From CAVZYN01 sp963779515 (GTDB lineage Bacteria > Pseudomonadota > Alphaproteobacteria > Rhizobiales > Hyphomicrobiaceae), in the NCBI GenBank assembly GCA_963779515.1, contig CAVZYN010000004.1:1-64000 (forward strand): DNA of 64,000 nucleotides, written 5' to 3'. Shown here piece by piece: positions 45,103 to 53,535 of this stretch (position 1 is its first letter; each line of letters opens with the position of its first letter). The position numbers were made by a program, and so were the translations under genes. The notes beneath the pieces are model-generated. The model was not told the origin of the DNA. It saw only the letters and a list, made by a program, of their open reading frames with translations, and searched no databases.

Positions 45103-46395
45103 TCAGGCGTGCGTGGTGCGCTGTTGTTCGAACTGTTCGCGGGCCCGCTTGCGCTGGGCGGCAACAGCGCGGATGTGGGCGCCGATTGCGGGATTGATCA
45201 CTTCGAGACGATGGAAATCCTCGCGATAGAGCTTGAGGAGGCGCGTGCGGGACAAGGTGGTAAAAGCGCCGGGATTGACATCGCCGTCGAGCACCGCGAC
45301 AGCGCCGAAGAAATCACCGGTATCGTAGCCGACTTCGCGGTTGTGGGCTTTCAGTTTTACCCCGCCGGACGCGATAAAGAACATCGCCTCGCCTGGACTG
45401 TTGGCGGCGATGACTTCCATGTTCGATGGGAGGTTATTGGCGTGCAGGAGTGGCATGACCTGGGCGACCTCGCTCGCTTCGAGTTCGGCGAGCAGGGGGA
45501 TGCGAGACATGAGGGACCACGTGACGACGAAATCGCGGCGGCCGACCTCTTGTGAGAAGCCGGTCGCGATGATGGCGACGGGTAGCGCCAGGATGCAGAG
45601 GCCGATGAGCATGGTGAGCATCGCCCAGAGCTTGCCGAGTGGCGTGATGGGTGTGACGTCACCGTAGCCGACGGTGGTCAGCGTCGTCATGGCCCAATAG
45701 GCGGCTTCGGGGACGCTGCCGAACTTATCGGGTTGAGCCTCGCTTTCGAGATAGTACATGCCCGTGGAGCTGATCAGGAGTGCGGCAAGCAGCAGCATGC
45801 CGGCGCCCATCAGGGAGCGGGATTCATTGCCGAGGACACGCATCAGGGCGTGCATGGCGGGCGAGTAGCGCGACAGTTTGAAGAAGCGCAAGAGGCGCAG
45901 GACGCGCAGGACGCGAGTGTCGATGGCGAACAGTTGGCCCAGATAGAATGGAAGGATCGCGAGGAGGTCGATGATGAGATAGGGCCGCTTGGCCATGCTG
46001 AGGCGCGCGTGCAAGGGCGATTGGCGTGCGAGAAAGGGAACTTCGACGGCGGACCAGAGGCGGGCTGCGTATTCCAGCGTGAAGATGATGACGGAGACGA
46101 TTTCGAATGCGTGGAATGCGCCTGCATATTTGGCTGCAAGGCTTGGCACCGTTTCGGCGACGAAGGCTGCGATATTGAGCACGATCATCGCAACAATGAA
46201 GCGATCGAAATAGCGGCTTTCCATGCTGTCGCCGCCGCCGACCTCGATGGTTTCATAGACCCAGCGGCGCAAGCGCCGACGGGCGTCCAGGTTGCCTTGG
46301 AGAGCGGCGATCAGATCTTGCAGAAGAGCTGCGGATTTCTGCGCACTCTTTGGGCGCTGTGGCGGAATGCTGAGGGGGGCGTTGGCGTCGTTCAC
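45103..46395 (-). CDS. voltage-gated-type K+ channel with C-terminal cyclic-nucleotide-binding-like domain
   Basis: The 430-residue protein has six membrane segments: S1 about 63-83, S2 about 95-114, S3 about 138-156, S4 with regularly spaced Arg (RVLRVLRLLRFFKLSR, 161-176), S5 about 193-216, and S6 about 255-280. The selectivity filter TVGYGD is at 241-246. Residues about 297-410 form a cNMP-binding-like domain as in MlotiK1. Its phosphate-binding cassette reads GDFFGAVAVLDGDVNPGAF: the usual Glu is Ala (365) and the usual Arg is Asn (about 374), so nucleotide binding is doubtful. It is the last gene of a three-gene operon, 42 bases after the MscS gene. Confidence 0.92.
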   Translation of the reverse strand: MNDANAPLSIPPQRPKSAQKSAALLQDLIAALQGNLDARRRLRRWVYETIEVGGGDSMESRYFDRFIVAMIVLNIAAFVAETVPSLAAKYAGAFHAFEIVSVIIFTLEYAARLWSAVEVPFLARQSPLHARLSMAKRPYLIIDLLAILPFYLGQLFAIDTRVLRVLRLLRFFKLSRYSPAMHALMRVLGNESRSLMGAGMLLLAALLISSTGMYYLESEAQPDKFGSVPEAAYWAMTTLTTVGYGDVTPITPLGKLWAMLTMLIGLCILALPVAIIATGFSQEVGRRDFVVTWSLMSRIPLLAELEASEVAQVMPLLHANNLPSNMEVIAANSPGEAMFFIASGGVKLKAHNREVGYDTGDFFGAVAVLDGDVNPGAFTTLSRTRLLKLYREDFHRLEVINPAIGAHIRAVAAQRKRAREQFEQQRTTHA

Positions 46396-46437
46396 GGGGT
46401 TACTCGAGGCAGCGAATTGTTGATACGATGTTCGATC

Positions 46438-47952
46438 TCATGCGCGGAACATGTCCTTCAGGATTTGGGCGCGATCATCCAGATGGCCGTTGGTTGCGCC
46501 CGGCACGCTGGCGGGTGAGAGTTTCGCAAGCGAGACTTCGCTGGCGTTGAGAATGCGCTCGATGTTGGTCGCAAAGCTTGCATCCCGGACAAGGAAGCGC
46601 TCGAAGTCCGGAAGCGGGATCGCGATGACTTCGACGTCGCTGGTGGCGCGGATGGTGAGCGGGCTCTCGCCCGAGCGGAACATTGGCTTGAAGAGAATGA
46701 GCTGGCCTTTGGTGAATTCGAGGCGGACCGGCGCCGGGCTGGCCGACGGCGAGATGGCCTCGGCGGAGCCGGAACTGACGAGGAGGACATCGCGTTGCGA
46801 TTTGCCAGCCGACATCAGCAGCTCGCCTTTGCGGAAGACCTGGACGCGAGCGCCGGCCGCGAGGCCCTGGAGGTCTTTGGCGCTGTGCTGGAAGATGCCG
46901 CTCTGGGCGAGGCGTACGGCGAGTTCTTCCGGGGTTTTGGGCACGGCGCGACGATGCTCGGCCGGGATATCGAAGCGGGTGTTGAAGCGTGCGGGGATCT
47001 GAATACCGCGGCGTTCGAACAGGTACCAGATATTGGACAAGAGTTCGCTGCGGACGCGATTTACGCCCCTAAATTCCGCAGTCCAAAGGATGACGCGATA
47101 GACGATGGCGTGGTCTTCGTACGCGAAGATGCGGACCACGGGCTTGGGCTCGGCGAGCACCTCGGCGGTGGTGTTGGAGGCTTCAATAAGCGCTGCGATC
47201 ATCTGCTCGGGCGGATACTCGAACGAAAGCTTGACGTCCTGCATCATGACATGGCGGTTCTGGGCGAGCCCCAAGTTCCGCAAACGATCCTTGGCGATCA
47301 TGCTGTTTGGCAGAATAACGAGGTCGCCGGTGATGGTCTCGATCGAAATCGTGCGCCAATTGAGCGACTTCACTTGACCTTCGGTGTCGCCAACGCGAAT
47401 CCAGTCCCCGACCTTGAACTGCTTGGCGGAAATGAGCGCTATGCCTGAGAAGACATTGGCAAGGGTATCTTGCAGCGCCAGGCCGATCACAAGCGATCCG
47501 ACACCGAGGGCGGCAATGAGACCTCTGAGATCGACGCCCCAGATCTGACTGACCACAATGGCCGAGCCAATCAGCACGATTAGAAGGCGCGAGAGATCGA
47601 TCAGCAGGCGCGGCATCGCGGCGCGCCAGGTGCCGATCGCGCTGTTGCCGAAAAAGATTGCGTTGAAGACAGCGAGCGCGGCATTGAGAAAAGTGATCCA
47701 GAACGCGGTATCGACGATGCGGACGGCGAGCCAGCTGTTGTCCCACTCGAGGACCCCGCGAAAGAGGACCGTGACAAAGAGGACAAACAGGCAGCTGTTG
47801 CGGAACAGGTCGAGCGGCTTTTGATAGTCGGCGTATTTGGTCCCCGGGAGGCGGTGGCTGAGTTCGGTCAGGCCGACGATCAGCAGCGGGTAGCCGATCA
47901 TCAGGGCGATGCCCCAGAACAGCCAGTCGGTGGTGCCGAAGATCTGGGTCAT
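46438..47952 (-). CDS. MscS-family channel with C-terminal cyclic-nucleotide-binding-like domain
   Basis: The 504-residue protein has three or four N-terminal membrane segments and a pore-lining helix (LRGLIAALGVGSLVIGLALQ, about 142-161). The MscS beta domain (VGDWIRVGDTEGQVKSLNWR, 181-200) and vestibule run to about 325. A cNMP-binding-like domain occupies about 345-470. There the cassette aligns as FKPMFRSGESPLTIRATSDV, lacking the FGE Glu and the following Arg of functional domains. Bacterial channels of this layout (bCNG) are thought to respond to cyclic nucleotides and barely to tension. The start is ATG 47952, 10 bases after the cyclase stop. Confidence 0.92.
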   Translation of the reverse strand: MTQIFGTTDWLFWGIALMIGYPLLIVGLTELSHRLPGTKYADYQKPLDLFRNSCLFVLFVTVLFRGVLEWDNSWLAVRIVDTAFWITFLNAALAVFNAIFFGNSAIGTWRAAMPRLLIDLSRLLIVLIGSAIVVSQIWGVDLRGLIAALGVGSLVIGLALQDTLANVFSGIALISAKQFKVGDWIRVGDTEGQVKSLNWRTISIETITGDLVILPNSMIAKDRLRNLGLAQNRHVMMQDVKLSFEYPPEQMIAALIEASNTTAEVLAEPKPVVRIFAYEDHAIVYRVILWTAEFRGVNRVRSELLSNIWYLFERRGIQIPARFNTRFDIPAEHRRAVPKTPEELAVRLAQSGIFQHSAKDLQGLAAGARVQVFRKGELLMSAGKSQRDVLLVSSGSAEAISPSASPAPVRLEFTKGQLILFKPMFRSGESPLTIRATSDVEVIAIPLPDFERFLVRDASFATNIERILNASEVSLAKLSPASVPGATNGHLDDRAQILKDMFRA

Positions 47953-47962
47953 GACGGGACGA

Positions 47963-50200
47963 TCACTCCGCGGCCTTGGGCGCGGAGACGCCGACGGGTT
48001 TGTCGTTTGCGATCGCGGTGCGGGTGAAGCGGTGCTGCCAGGTCTTGACCGGGCCTTTCGCCTTGGTCGTGACTTCGAGCATGTCGCCGAAGCCCGATTT
48101 CTCGGCAAGGGCGTTGTAGACGTCTTCGTGCACGCGGACGGCGTTGTCGCCAGCATCAAAGACGATGCGCCGCGCGATGGCGACTGTCGTGCCCCAAACG
48201 TCGTAGACAAATCGGCGGTTGCCGACGAGGCCCGCGTGGCATTGGCCGGCGGCGATGCCGATGCGCAGGCTGAGGGAGGTGCCGTGCCGTTGGTTGTGGG
48301 CAAAGACGTATTGCATGGCGGCGCGCGCGAACTCCATGGCCCGGGTGACGTGGTCTAGACGTGGAGTCGAAAGGCCGCAGGCCGCGAGGTATTGGTCGCC
48401 GATGGTCTTGATCTTGTCGATGCCGTGGCGTTCGGCGCATTCGTCGATGCCGTCCACGAGTTCGTTCAGGAGATTGATTGCGTCGGTGCCGCTCATTTCC
48501 TCGGTCGCGTTGGTGAAGCCATCGATGAGAATGTAGATTACGGAGACCTGCGTGAATGTCTCGGCGATCTGGCCTTCGCCTTTTTGCAAGCGTTCGGCAA
48601 CGGTGTCGGGGAAAATGCGGCGCAGGAGAGTCTCGTAGGCTTTGGATTTGGACTGGATGATGTTGTCGCGCGACTTGATCTCACGCGCCATGGTGTTGAA
48701 GGCGCCGGTGAGCGTTCCGAATTCGTCGCGCGAGGTTTGTTCGAGCTGGACCGAGGCGTCGCCTTTGCGCAGGCCTTCGATGCCGCCGAGCAACGCGGTG
48801 ATGGGTTTCAGGAAATGGCGGGCAAGAAGCAGGCCGGCGATCGACGCGAGCAGCGCCAAGAGGCAGGCAACCGTCATGACCGTGCGGTTGAATTCGATCT
48901 GCGACTTCAGGACCTCGCTCTCATCCATGCGGGAAAGGATGACCCAGTTGAGATCGGGGATCGCGAGTGGAGCGTACGAAATCAGTGCGCCAATGCCACG
49001 GCGATTGCGCACGAGCATGGTCCCGGAGTTGCCCTTCAAAGCCTCCTTCACGGGCTCATTGTTGATGGGATAGTAAAGGGTCGTCGTCTTGAACTCCTTC
49101 ATCTTCTCGATTGTCGCGTCGGGTACAATCCGCGCGGCCTTGATCTGGGCGAGATACGTCTCGGGCTTTTCCAGAATCTCACGGTTGTCGGAGCGCATCA
49201 GAAAATCGGGGCCGACCAAATAGCTGCCACCGGTCTCGCCGAGGCCTTGCTCTTTCCATGATTTATTGCCGTGCAAAAAGCTGCTCAATGCTTCGGTCGA
49301 GATCTGAGCCGCCAGCACGCCAGTAAGTTTTTGGCCGTCAAAAATGGGAATGCCCATAAACGCCGCAGGGGCGTTGTTGGATGGCGCATAGAGACCGAAG
49401 TCCGTGATGCGCGCCTGACCGCGCGTGGGAGACTTGATGATGTCTTTTGTCAGACGGCCAAGCGCTGAATTTGCGTAAGGACCAATGGTCATGCTCGTTG
49501 CGAAATCCGGCTCCTTCGCGACGCTGTAGACAATAGCGCCGCTCTCGACGTCGATCAGGAACAGGTCGTAAAACGCAAATCTGCTGGCGAGGTCGTTCAG
49601 CCATTTGTGATGCTTGGCGTGGCTGACCGTGTAGGGGTTGTCCACGGCGTGGGTGATGAGCTTGTTCTTCTCACCGGTCTTGTGCGGATTTTGGATAATG
49701 AAGAGGTGTTGAGCTTCGCGCGCGCTCTCGAGTACCGGCCAATAGTCCTCGATGGCGATCTTGGAGGGGTTCTCGCCTTTGGCGAGCTTTGGCAGGTAGA
49801 CATCGTTGTAGTACTTTTGCAGATCGCGGCGATGCTCCGGCTTCAGCGGCGTCTGGCCGAGATTGCGATAGCCGGACGAGAAGTCATGGAAGGCCGCGAT
49901 GATCGAAGCGTCTTCGCCGAACACGCCGAAGGTTTCGCGCATGCTTTGGAAATACCACTCAACCTGCTGCTTCTTGGCGGCGCGCACGCTGGTCAGTTGA
50001 TTGAATGCGGCATCTTGGAGTGCCTTCTTGCCGGTCTGGTAGGCGAGATAGGTGATGATGCCAAGGCTGAGCAGGCTGGTTGCCAGAATGATCGACAAGA
50101 GTTTCGAGCGGACCGAGAAGTTGCGCAGAAGGCCGTCCGCTGCGCCCGCGCCAGTGCCCGTCCCAAGCCAGGACTCAATGGGCTTTAGCCAGGATGACAT
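47963..50200 (-). CDS. membrane receptor class III cyclase (dCache-HAMP-cyclase), catalytic residues incomplete
   Basis: The 745-residue protein has TM1 (about 32-53), a large periplasmic dCache-like sensor (about 60-430), TM2 (about 438-461), a HAMP linker (about 462-515) and a class III nucleotide cyclase domain (about 545-700). The domain retains KTIGD (598-602) with the second metal Asp, YDVWG (666-670) and the final Arg. Where FADIVGFT is expected it reads YILIDGFT (556-563), so the first metal Asp is displaced. VAIARR (673-678) lacks the transition-state Asn. Activity is therefore uncertain. It is the first gene of an operon with two channels bearing nucleotide-binding-like domains. The start is ATG 50200. 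Confidence 0.9.
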   Translation of the reverse strand: MSSWLKPIESWLGTGTGAGAADGLLRNFSVRSKLLSIILATSLLSLGIITYLAYQTGKKALQDAAFNQLTSVRAAKKQQVEWYFQSMRETFGVFGEDASIIAAFHDFSSGYRNLGQTPLKPEHRRDLQKYYNDVYLPKLAKGENPSKIAIEDYWPVLESAREAQHLFIIQNPHKTGEKNKLITHAVDNPYTVSHAKHHKWLNDLASRFAFYDLFLIDVESGAIVYSVAKEPDFATSMTIGPYANSALGRLTKDIIKSPTRGQARITDFGLYAPSNNAPAAFMGIPIFDGQKLTGVLAAQISTEALSSFLHGNKSWKEQGLGETGGSYLVGPDFLMRSDNREILEKPETYLAQIKAARIVPDATIEKMKEFKTTTLYYPINNEPVKEALKGNSGTMLVRNRRGIGALISYAPLAIPDLNWVILSRMDESEVLKSQIEFNRTVMTVACLLALLASIAGLLLARHFLKPITALLGGIEGLRKGDASVQLEQTSRDEFGTLTGAFNTMAREIKSRDNIIQSKSKAYETLLRRIFPDTVAERLQKGEGQIAETFTQVSVIYILIDGFTNATEEMSGTDAINLLNELVDGIDECAERHGIDKIKTIGDQYLAACGLSTPRLDHVTRAMEFARAAMQYVFAHNQRHGTSLSLRIGIAAGQCHAGLVGNRRFVYDVWGTTVAIARRIVFDAGDNAVRVHEDVYNALAEKSGFGDMLEVTTKAKGPVKTWQHRFTRTAIANDKPVGVSAPKAAE

Positions 50201-50438
50201 ACTCGACGCCACAGGTGCCCTCGTGCTTCCGCCGTACCGATATGATCTCTGTAGCTCTGCAGTTCCCGCATTCGCAACTACGGGCCTGCCGATGTGGCCA
50301 AAGTCCGGGCGGCACTCGTCCGGTGTTTTGTCCGACCCCAACATACCATGCACGCAAAAAGTCGCAGGTGGCAAGAAATGAGCCGCGTTCTGGGAGAGAG
50401 GGGCTAATACTCGACCTCCATCTTTGCAGGCCTCTCAC

Positions 50439-51647
50439 ATGACCATCGCGCCAGCACCATCCAATCGTCGAAATGTCGCCGTTCTGGCGTTCGCGCAGGG
50501 GCTGTTTCAATGCATTCAAAGCATGAGCATCGCGACAACGCCGCTGGCTGGCTATGGGCTGCTTGGTGAGGATAAGTCGCTCGCGACGGTGCCGATCTTT
50601 CTCATGCATTTTGCGGTGATGCTGACGACGTGGCCGGCGTCGATGTTGATGGCGAAAGTGGGCCGCAGGGCGGGGTTTTCACTAGGCGCAGTGTTTGGGA
50701 TGGTGAGCGGGGGCGTTTCGTTCGCTGGCGATCTGGTGGCAGAGCTTTCCGTTGCTGTGCGCGGGGGCGTTTCTCGCGGGGATGTCGGGGGCGTTCGCCT
50801 GGTACTACCGGTTTGCCGCGACCGATTCGGCGGAGCCGGCCTATCGTGCGAAGGCGATCTCACTGGTGATGGCAGGCGGCGTGATCGCGGGATTCCTCGG
50901 GCCTCAGACGGCAAAATGGTCGGTCGGTCTTTTCTCCCGGTGATGTTTGCCGGCGTCTACATGATGGTGGCGCTCTATGCGCTCGGCATGTTCCTGCTCG
51001 TGCAGTTCATTCGAATTCCGCCGCTGACGAAAGCCGAGCAGTCCGAGCCGGGGCGGCCGATGCGGGAGATCATCCAGCAGCCGGCCTATCCGGTGGCGCT
51101 TGCGTCGTCGATGCTCGGATACGGCGTCATGACGCTGGTCATGTCGGCGACGCCGTTGGCGATGATGGCGTGCGGGTACAATTTTTCTGACAGCGCGACA
51201 GTGATCCAGGGGCACGTGATCGCGATGTTCCTGCCATCGTTCTTCACGGGGCATCTGATCGCGCGCTATGGCGTATTGCCGATCATTGCGACGGGGGCCG
51301 TACTCGAGATTGGATGTGCGCTGGTCAACTTCGCGGGTGTCGATTTCTACAACTTCCTGATCGCGAATATTCTGGTGGGCCTTGGGTGGAACTTTACCTA
51401 CGTCGGTGGGTCGACGTTGTTGACGACAACATACAAACCTTCGGAGCGGGCCAAGGTTCAGGCGAGCCACGATTTTTGCGTTTATGGGGCAACCGCTTTG
51501 GCGGCGGGCGTTTCGGGCGCATTGGCCGTCAGAGCAGGTTGGTCGGCCATCAATGTGGTCGCGATTCCCGTGATGTTGATCGTCATGCTGGCCGCTCTAA
51601 GGCTTTGGATGCGACAGCGGCGGGCAGCGGCTGCTGCGATGGCATAA
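50439..51647 (+). CDS. MFS transporter with two compensating frameshifts
   Basis: The frame from ATG 50439 reads a 12-segment MFS permease, but residues about 100-167 are hydrophilic and Arg/Gly-rich. Over the same stretch (about 50735-50937) the +1 frame encodes membrane-like FPLLCAGAFLAGMSGAFAWY and ISLVMAGGVIAGFLGP. An extra base near 50735 and a missing base in the CCC run near 50937 would restore a normal protein. The remaining parts (FAQGLFQCIQSMSIATTPLA, LMAKVGRRAGF, ILVGLGWNFTYVGGSTLL) are typical MFS. The substrate is unknown. It is divergent from the cyclase operon across 238 bases with no recognisable element. Confidence 0.85.
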   Translation: MTIAPAPSNRRNVAVLAFAQGLFQCIQSMSIATTPLAGYGLLGEDKSLATVPIFLMHFAVMLTTWPASMLMAKVGRRAGFSLGAVFGMVSGGVSFAGDLVAELSVAVRGGVSRGDVGGVRLVLPVCRDRFGGAGLSCEGDLTGDGRRRDRGIPRASDGKMVGRSFLPVMFAGVYMMVALYALGMFLLVQFIRIPPLTKAEQSEPGRPMREIIQQPAYPVALASSMLGYGVMTLVMSATPLAMMACGYNFSDSATVIQGHVIAMFLPSFFTGHLIARYGVLPIIATGAVLEIGCALVNFAGVDFYNFLIANILVGLGWNFTYVGGSTLLTTTYKPSERAKVQASHDFCVYGATALAAGVSGALAVRAGWSAINVVAIPVMLIVMLAALRLWMRQRRAAAAAMA

Positions 51648-51670
51648 CGTGGCGGCATAAAAGTGCTTCT

Positions 51671-51692
51671 CATATTCAATTGATTGAATATG
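51671..51692. promoter_or_regulatory. perfect palindromic operator before the sulfite dehydrogenase genes
   Basis: CATATTCAAT-TG-ATTGAATATG is a 10-base perfect inverted repeat with a 2-base spacer, ending 28 bases before the start codon. It contains ATTC-N8-GAAT, which I recall as the core of sites for the sulfide/persulfide-responsive ArsR-family repressors SqrR/BigR. Confidence 0.65.
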
Positions 51693-51720
51693 ATCATCCG
51701 ATGGAACCTCGGAGGATGCG

Positions 51721-53079
51721 ATGACGCAACGCAAGGAACGATCGATCGAGGAGCTTTTTGCGGACGATCCGGAGCGGGCGGACGCCGTTGCGTTTGGCCG
51801 GAAAACGGGGACGTCGCGGCGCGGATTTCTGGGCGGGTCGGGGTTGGCGGCGATGACGGCGGCGGTCGGCGGGCCGATCGTGTTCTCCAATGTGATGCCC
51901 GGCGGGATGATCCCGGCGGCGCTGGCGCAAGACGCGCCGAAGAAGGAGCCGGCTGCGGCTGCGGCGACAGCGGGACCGAAGCCATTCGAATTCCCCGGTA
52001 AGGATCCAGGGCTTACTCTGCTCGGCGACAAACCTCTGGTCGCCGAAACACCGGAGCACCTGCTCGATGACGATACCACGCCGACTTCGAAATTCTTTGT
52101 CCGCAACAACGGGCAGATCCCGGAAGCGACCAAGGACGCCGATGGTTGGAAGTTGACGATCGACGGAGTCGTGGACAAGCCGCTGGAGATCACGCTTGGG
52201 GATTTGAAGCAGCGCTTCAAGGCGCAGACGGCGCGCATGGTGCTGGAGTGCGGCGGAAACGGCCGGTCGTTCTTCACGCCGCAGGCGCGCGGCAATCAGT
52301 GGACCAATGGCGGGGCGGGGTGCGCGGAATGGACCGGCGTGCCGCTGGCGGATGTGTTGAAGGCTGCAGGCGTGAAGGCATCAGCGATCTATACCGCCAA
52401 CACCGGTACGGATCAGCATCTCTCGGGCGATCCGAAACAGACGCCGCTGTCACGCGGGGCGCCGATCAGGAAGGCGATGGAGCCGGACGCGCTGCTGGTG
52501 TTCGCCATGAACGGAAAGCCGCTCGACAACATCCACGGCGGGCCGTTGCGATTGATCGTGCCGGGCATGCCGGGTTCGGTGTCGCACAAGTGGATTTCGA
52601 AGATCACGTTGCGCGACAAGGAACATGACGGTCAGGGCATGAAGGGGACGTCGTATCGCACCGCGATCAAGCCGATGATCCCGGGCGCGAAGGCGGACGA
52701 CAGCAATTTCCAGGTCATGGAAGTGATGCCGGTGCGTGGCATCATCACCAATCCACCGAACGGCACCAAGCTTGCGGCTGGTACGCGCGAGTTGAAGCTG
52801 CGTGGCGCGGCGTGGGCGGGTGATGCCGACATCGCGCGGGTCGATGTCTCGATCGATTTCGGTGCGACATGGCAGGCGGCGGAACTCGGCAAAGCGCGCA
52901 ACCGCTATGACTGGCAGCGGTGGACGGGCACGGTGAAGTTGCCGGTGGACGGCTACTACGAGGTCTGGGTGAGAGCGACGGACAGCAAGGGCCGCGCGCA
53001 GCCGCACATCGCCGGCGGCTGGAACCCGCAAGGGTATGGCGGCAATCCGATGCATCGGATCGCGGTGCTGGTGGGCTGA
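51721..53079 (+). CDS. sulfite dehydrogenase-like molybdopterin enzyme (SorA/SoxC type)
   Basis: The 452-residue protein has a Tat signal (TSRRGFLGGSGLAAM, residues about 30-45) and the sulfite-oxidase molybdopterin domain (about 100-330) with the Mo-ligating Cys in MVLECGGNGRSFF. The C-terminal Mo-co dimerisation domain (about 340-450) includes DVSIDFGATWQAAELG. No haem b5 domain is present; the partner is the cytochrome c encoded directly downstream (stop and start overlap as TGATG), as in SorAB. The expected reaction is periplasmic oxidation of sulfite to sulfate. SoxC of the thiosulfate Sox system is the alternative, but no other sox genes are nearby. Confidence 0.9.
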   Translation: MTQRKERSIEELFADDPERADAVAFGRKTGTSRRGFLGGSGLAAMTAAVGGPIVFSNVMPGGMIPAALAQDAPKKEPAAAAATAGPKPFEFPGKDPGLTLLGDKPLVAETPEHLLDDDTTPTSKFFVRNNGQIPEATKDADGWKLTIDGVVDKPLEITLGDLKQRFKAQTARMVLECGGNGRSFFTPQARGNQWTNGGAGCAEWTGVPLADVLKAAGVKASAIYTANTGTDQHLSGDPKQTPLSRGAPIRKAMEPDALLVFAMNGKPLDNIHGGPLRLIVPGMPGSVSHKWISKITLRDKEHDGQGMKGTSYRTAIKPMIPGAKADDSNFQVMEVMPVRGIITNPPNGTKLAAGTRELKLRGAAWAGDADIARVDVSIDFGATWQAAELGKARNRYDWQRWTGTVKLPVDGYYEVWVRATDSKGRAQPHIAGGWNPQGYGGNPMHRIAVLVG

Positions 53080-53435
53080 TGTTGGTGCGATCGATCCTGG
53101 TTGCGAGCTTGGTGGCGGGCGCGTTGGCGCTTGCCGCGGGTGCTGATGCGCAAACCAAGAAAAGCGAGGACGAGGCGCCGGAGCAGTATCCGGCGGGGCC
53201 GCATCGGGATGATGCGTTCTATTTCTGCACGGCGTGCCACAGCTTCAAAATCGTCGCGGCGCAAGGCATGTCACGCGGGCGCTGGGACGAAAGCCTCGAC
53301 TGGATGGTGCAACGGCACAACATGCCGAAGGTCGAAGGCAAGGATCGCGACAAGATCCTGGATTATCTGTCGAGTGCGTTCCCGGAGAAGGCGCGGGCAC
53401 CGGGTGGATGGAAAAACCCGTTCACGCCGCAGTAG
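53079..53435 (+). CDS. small periplasmic cytochrome c (SorB-like)
   Basis: The 118-residue protein has a signal peptide (MLVRSILVASLVAGALALAA) and one haem-binding CTACH in FYFCTACHSFK. A distal Met is available in RHNMPKVEG. Size and linkage to the molybdoenzyme match the SorB subunit, which takes electrons from sulfite oxidation to the respiratory chain. It is translationally coupled to the preceding gene. Confidence 0.88.
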   Translation: MLVRSILVASLVAGALALAAGADAQTKKSEDEAPEQYPAGPHRDDAFYFCTACHSFKIVAAQGMSRGRWDESLDWMVQRHNMPKVEGKDRDKILDYLSSAFPEKARAPGGWKNPFTPQ

Positions 53436-53535
53436 CGGCGCGGTCGCATGGCCCAGAGTGCTGCATTGCATAGTCCGTTCTTGCCGGGGAGCGCGCGCAT
53501 CACTTAGGCTCCGGTGCAGCGACGCTGGAGGCTCG

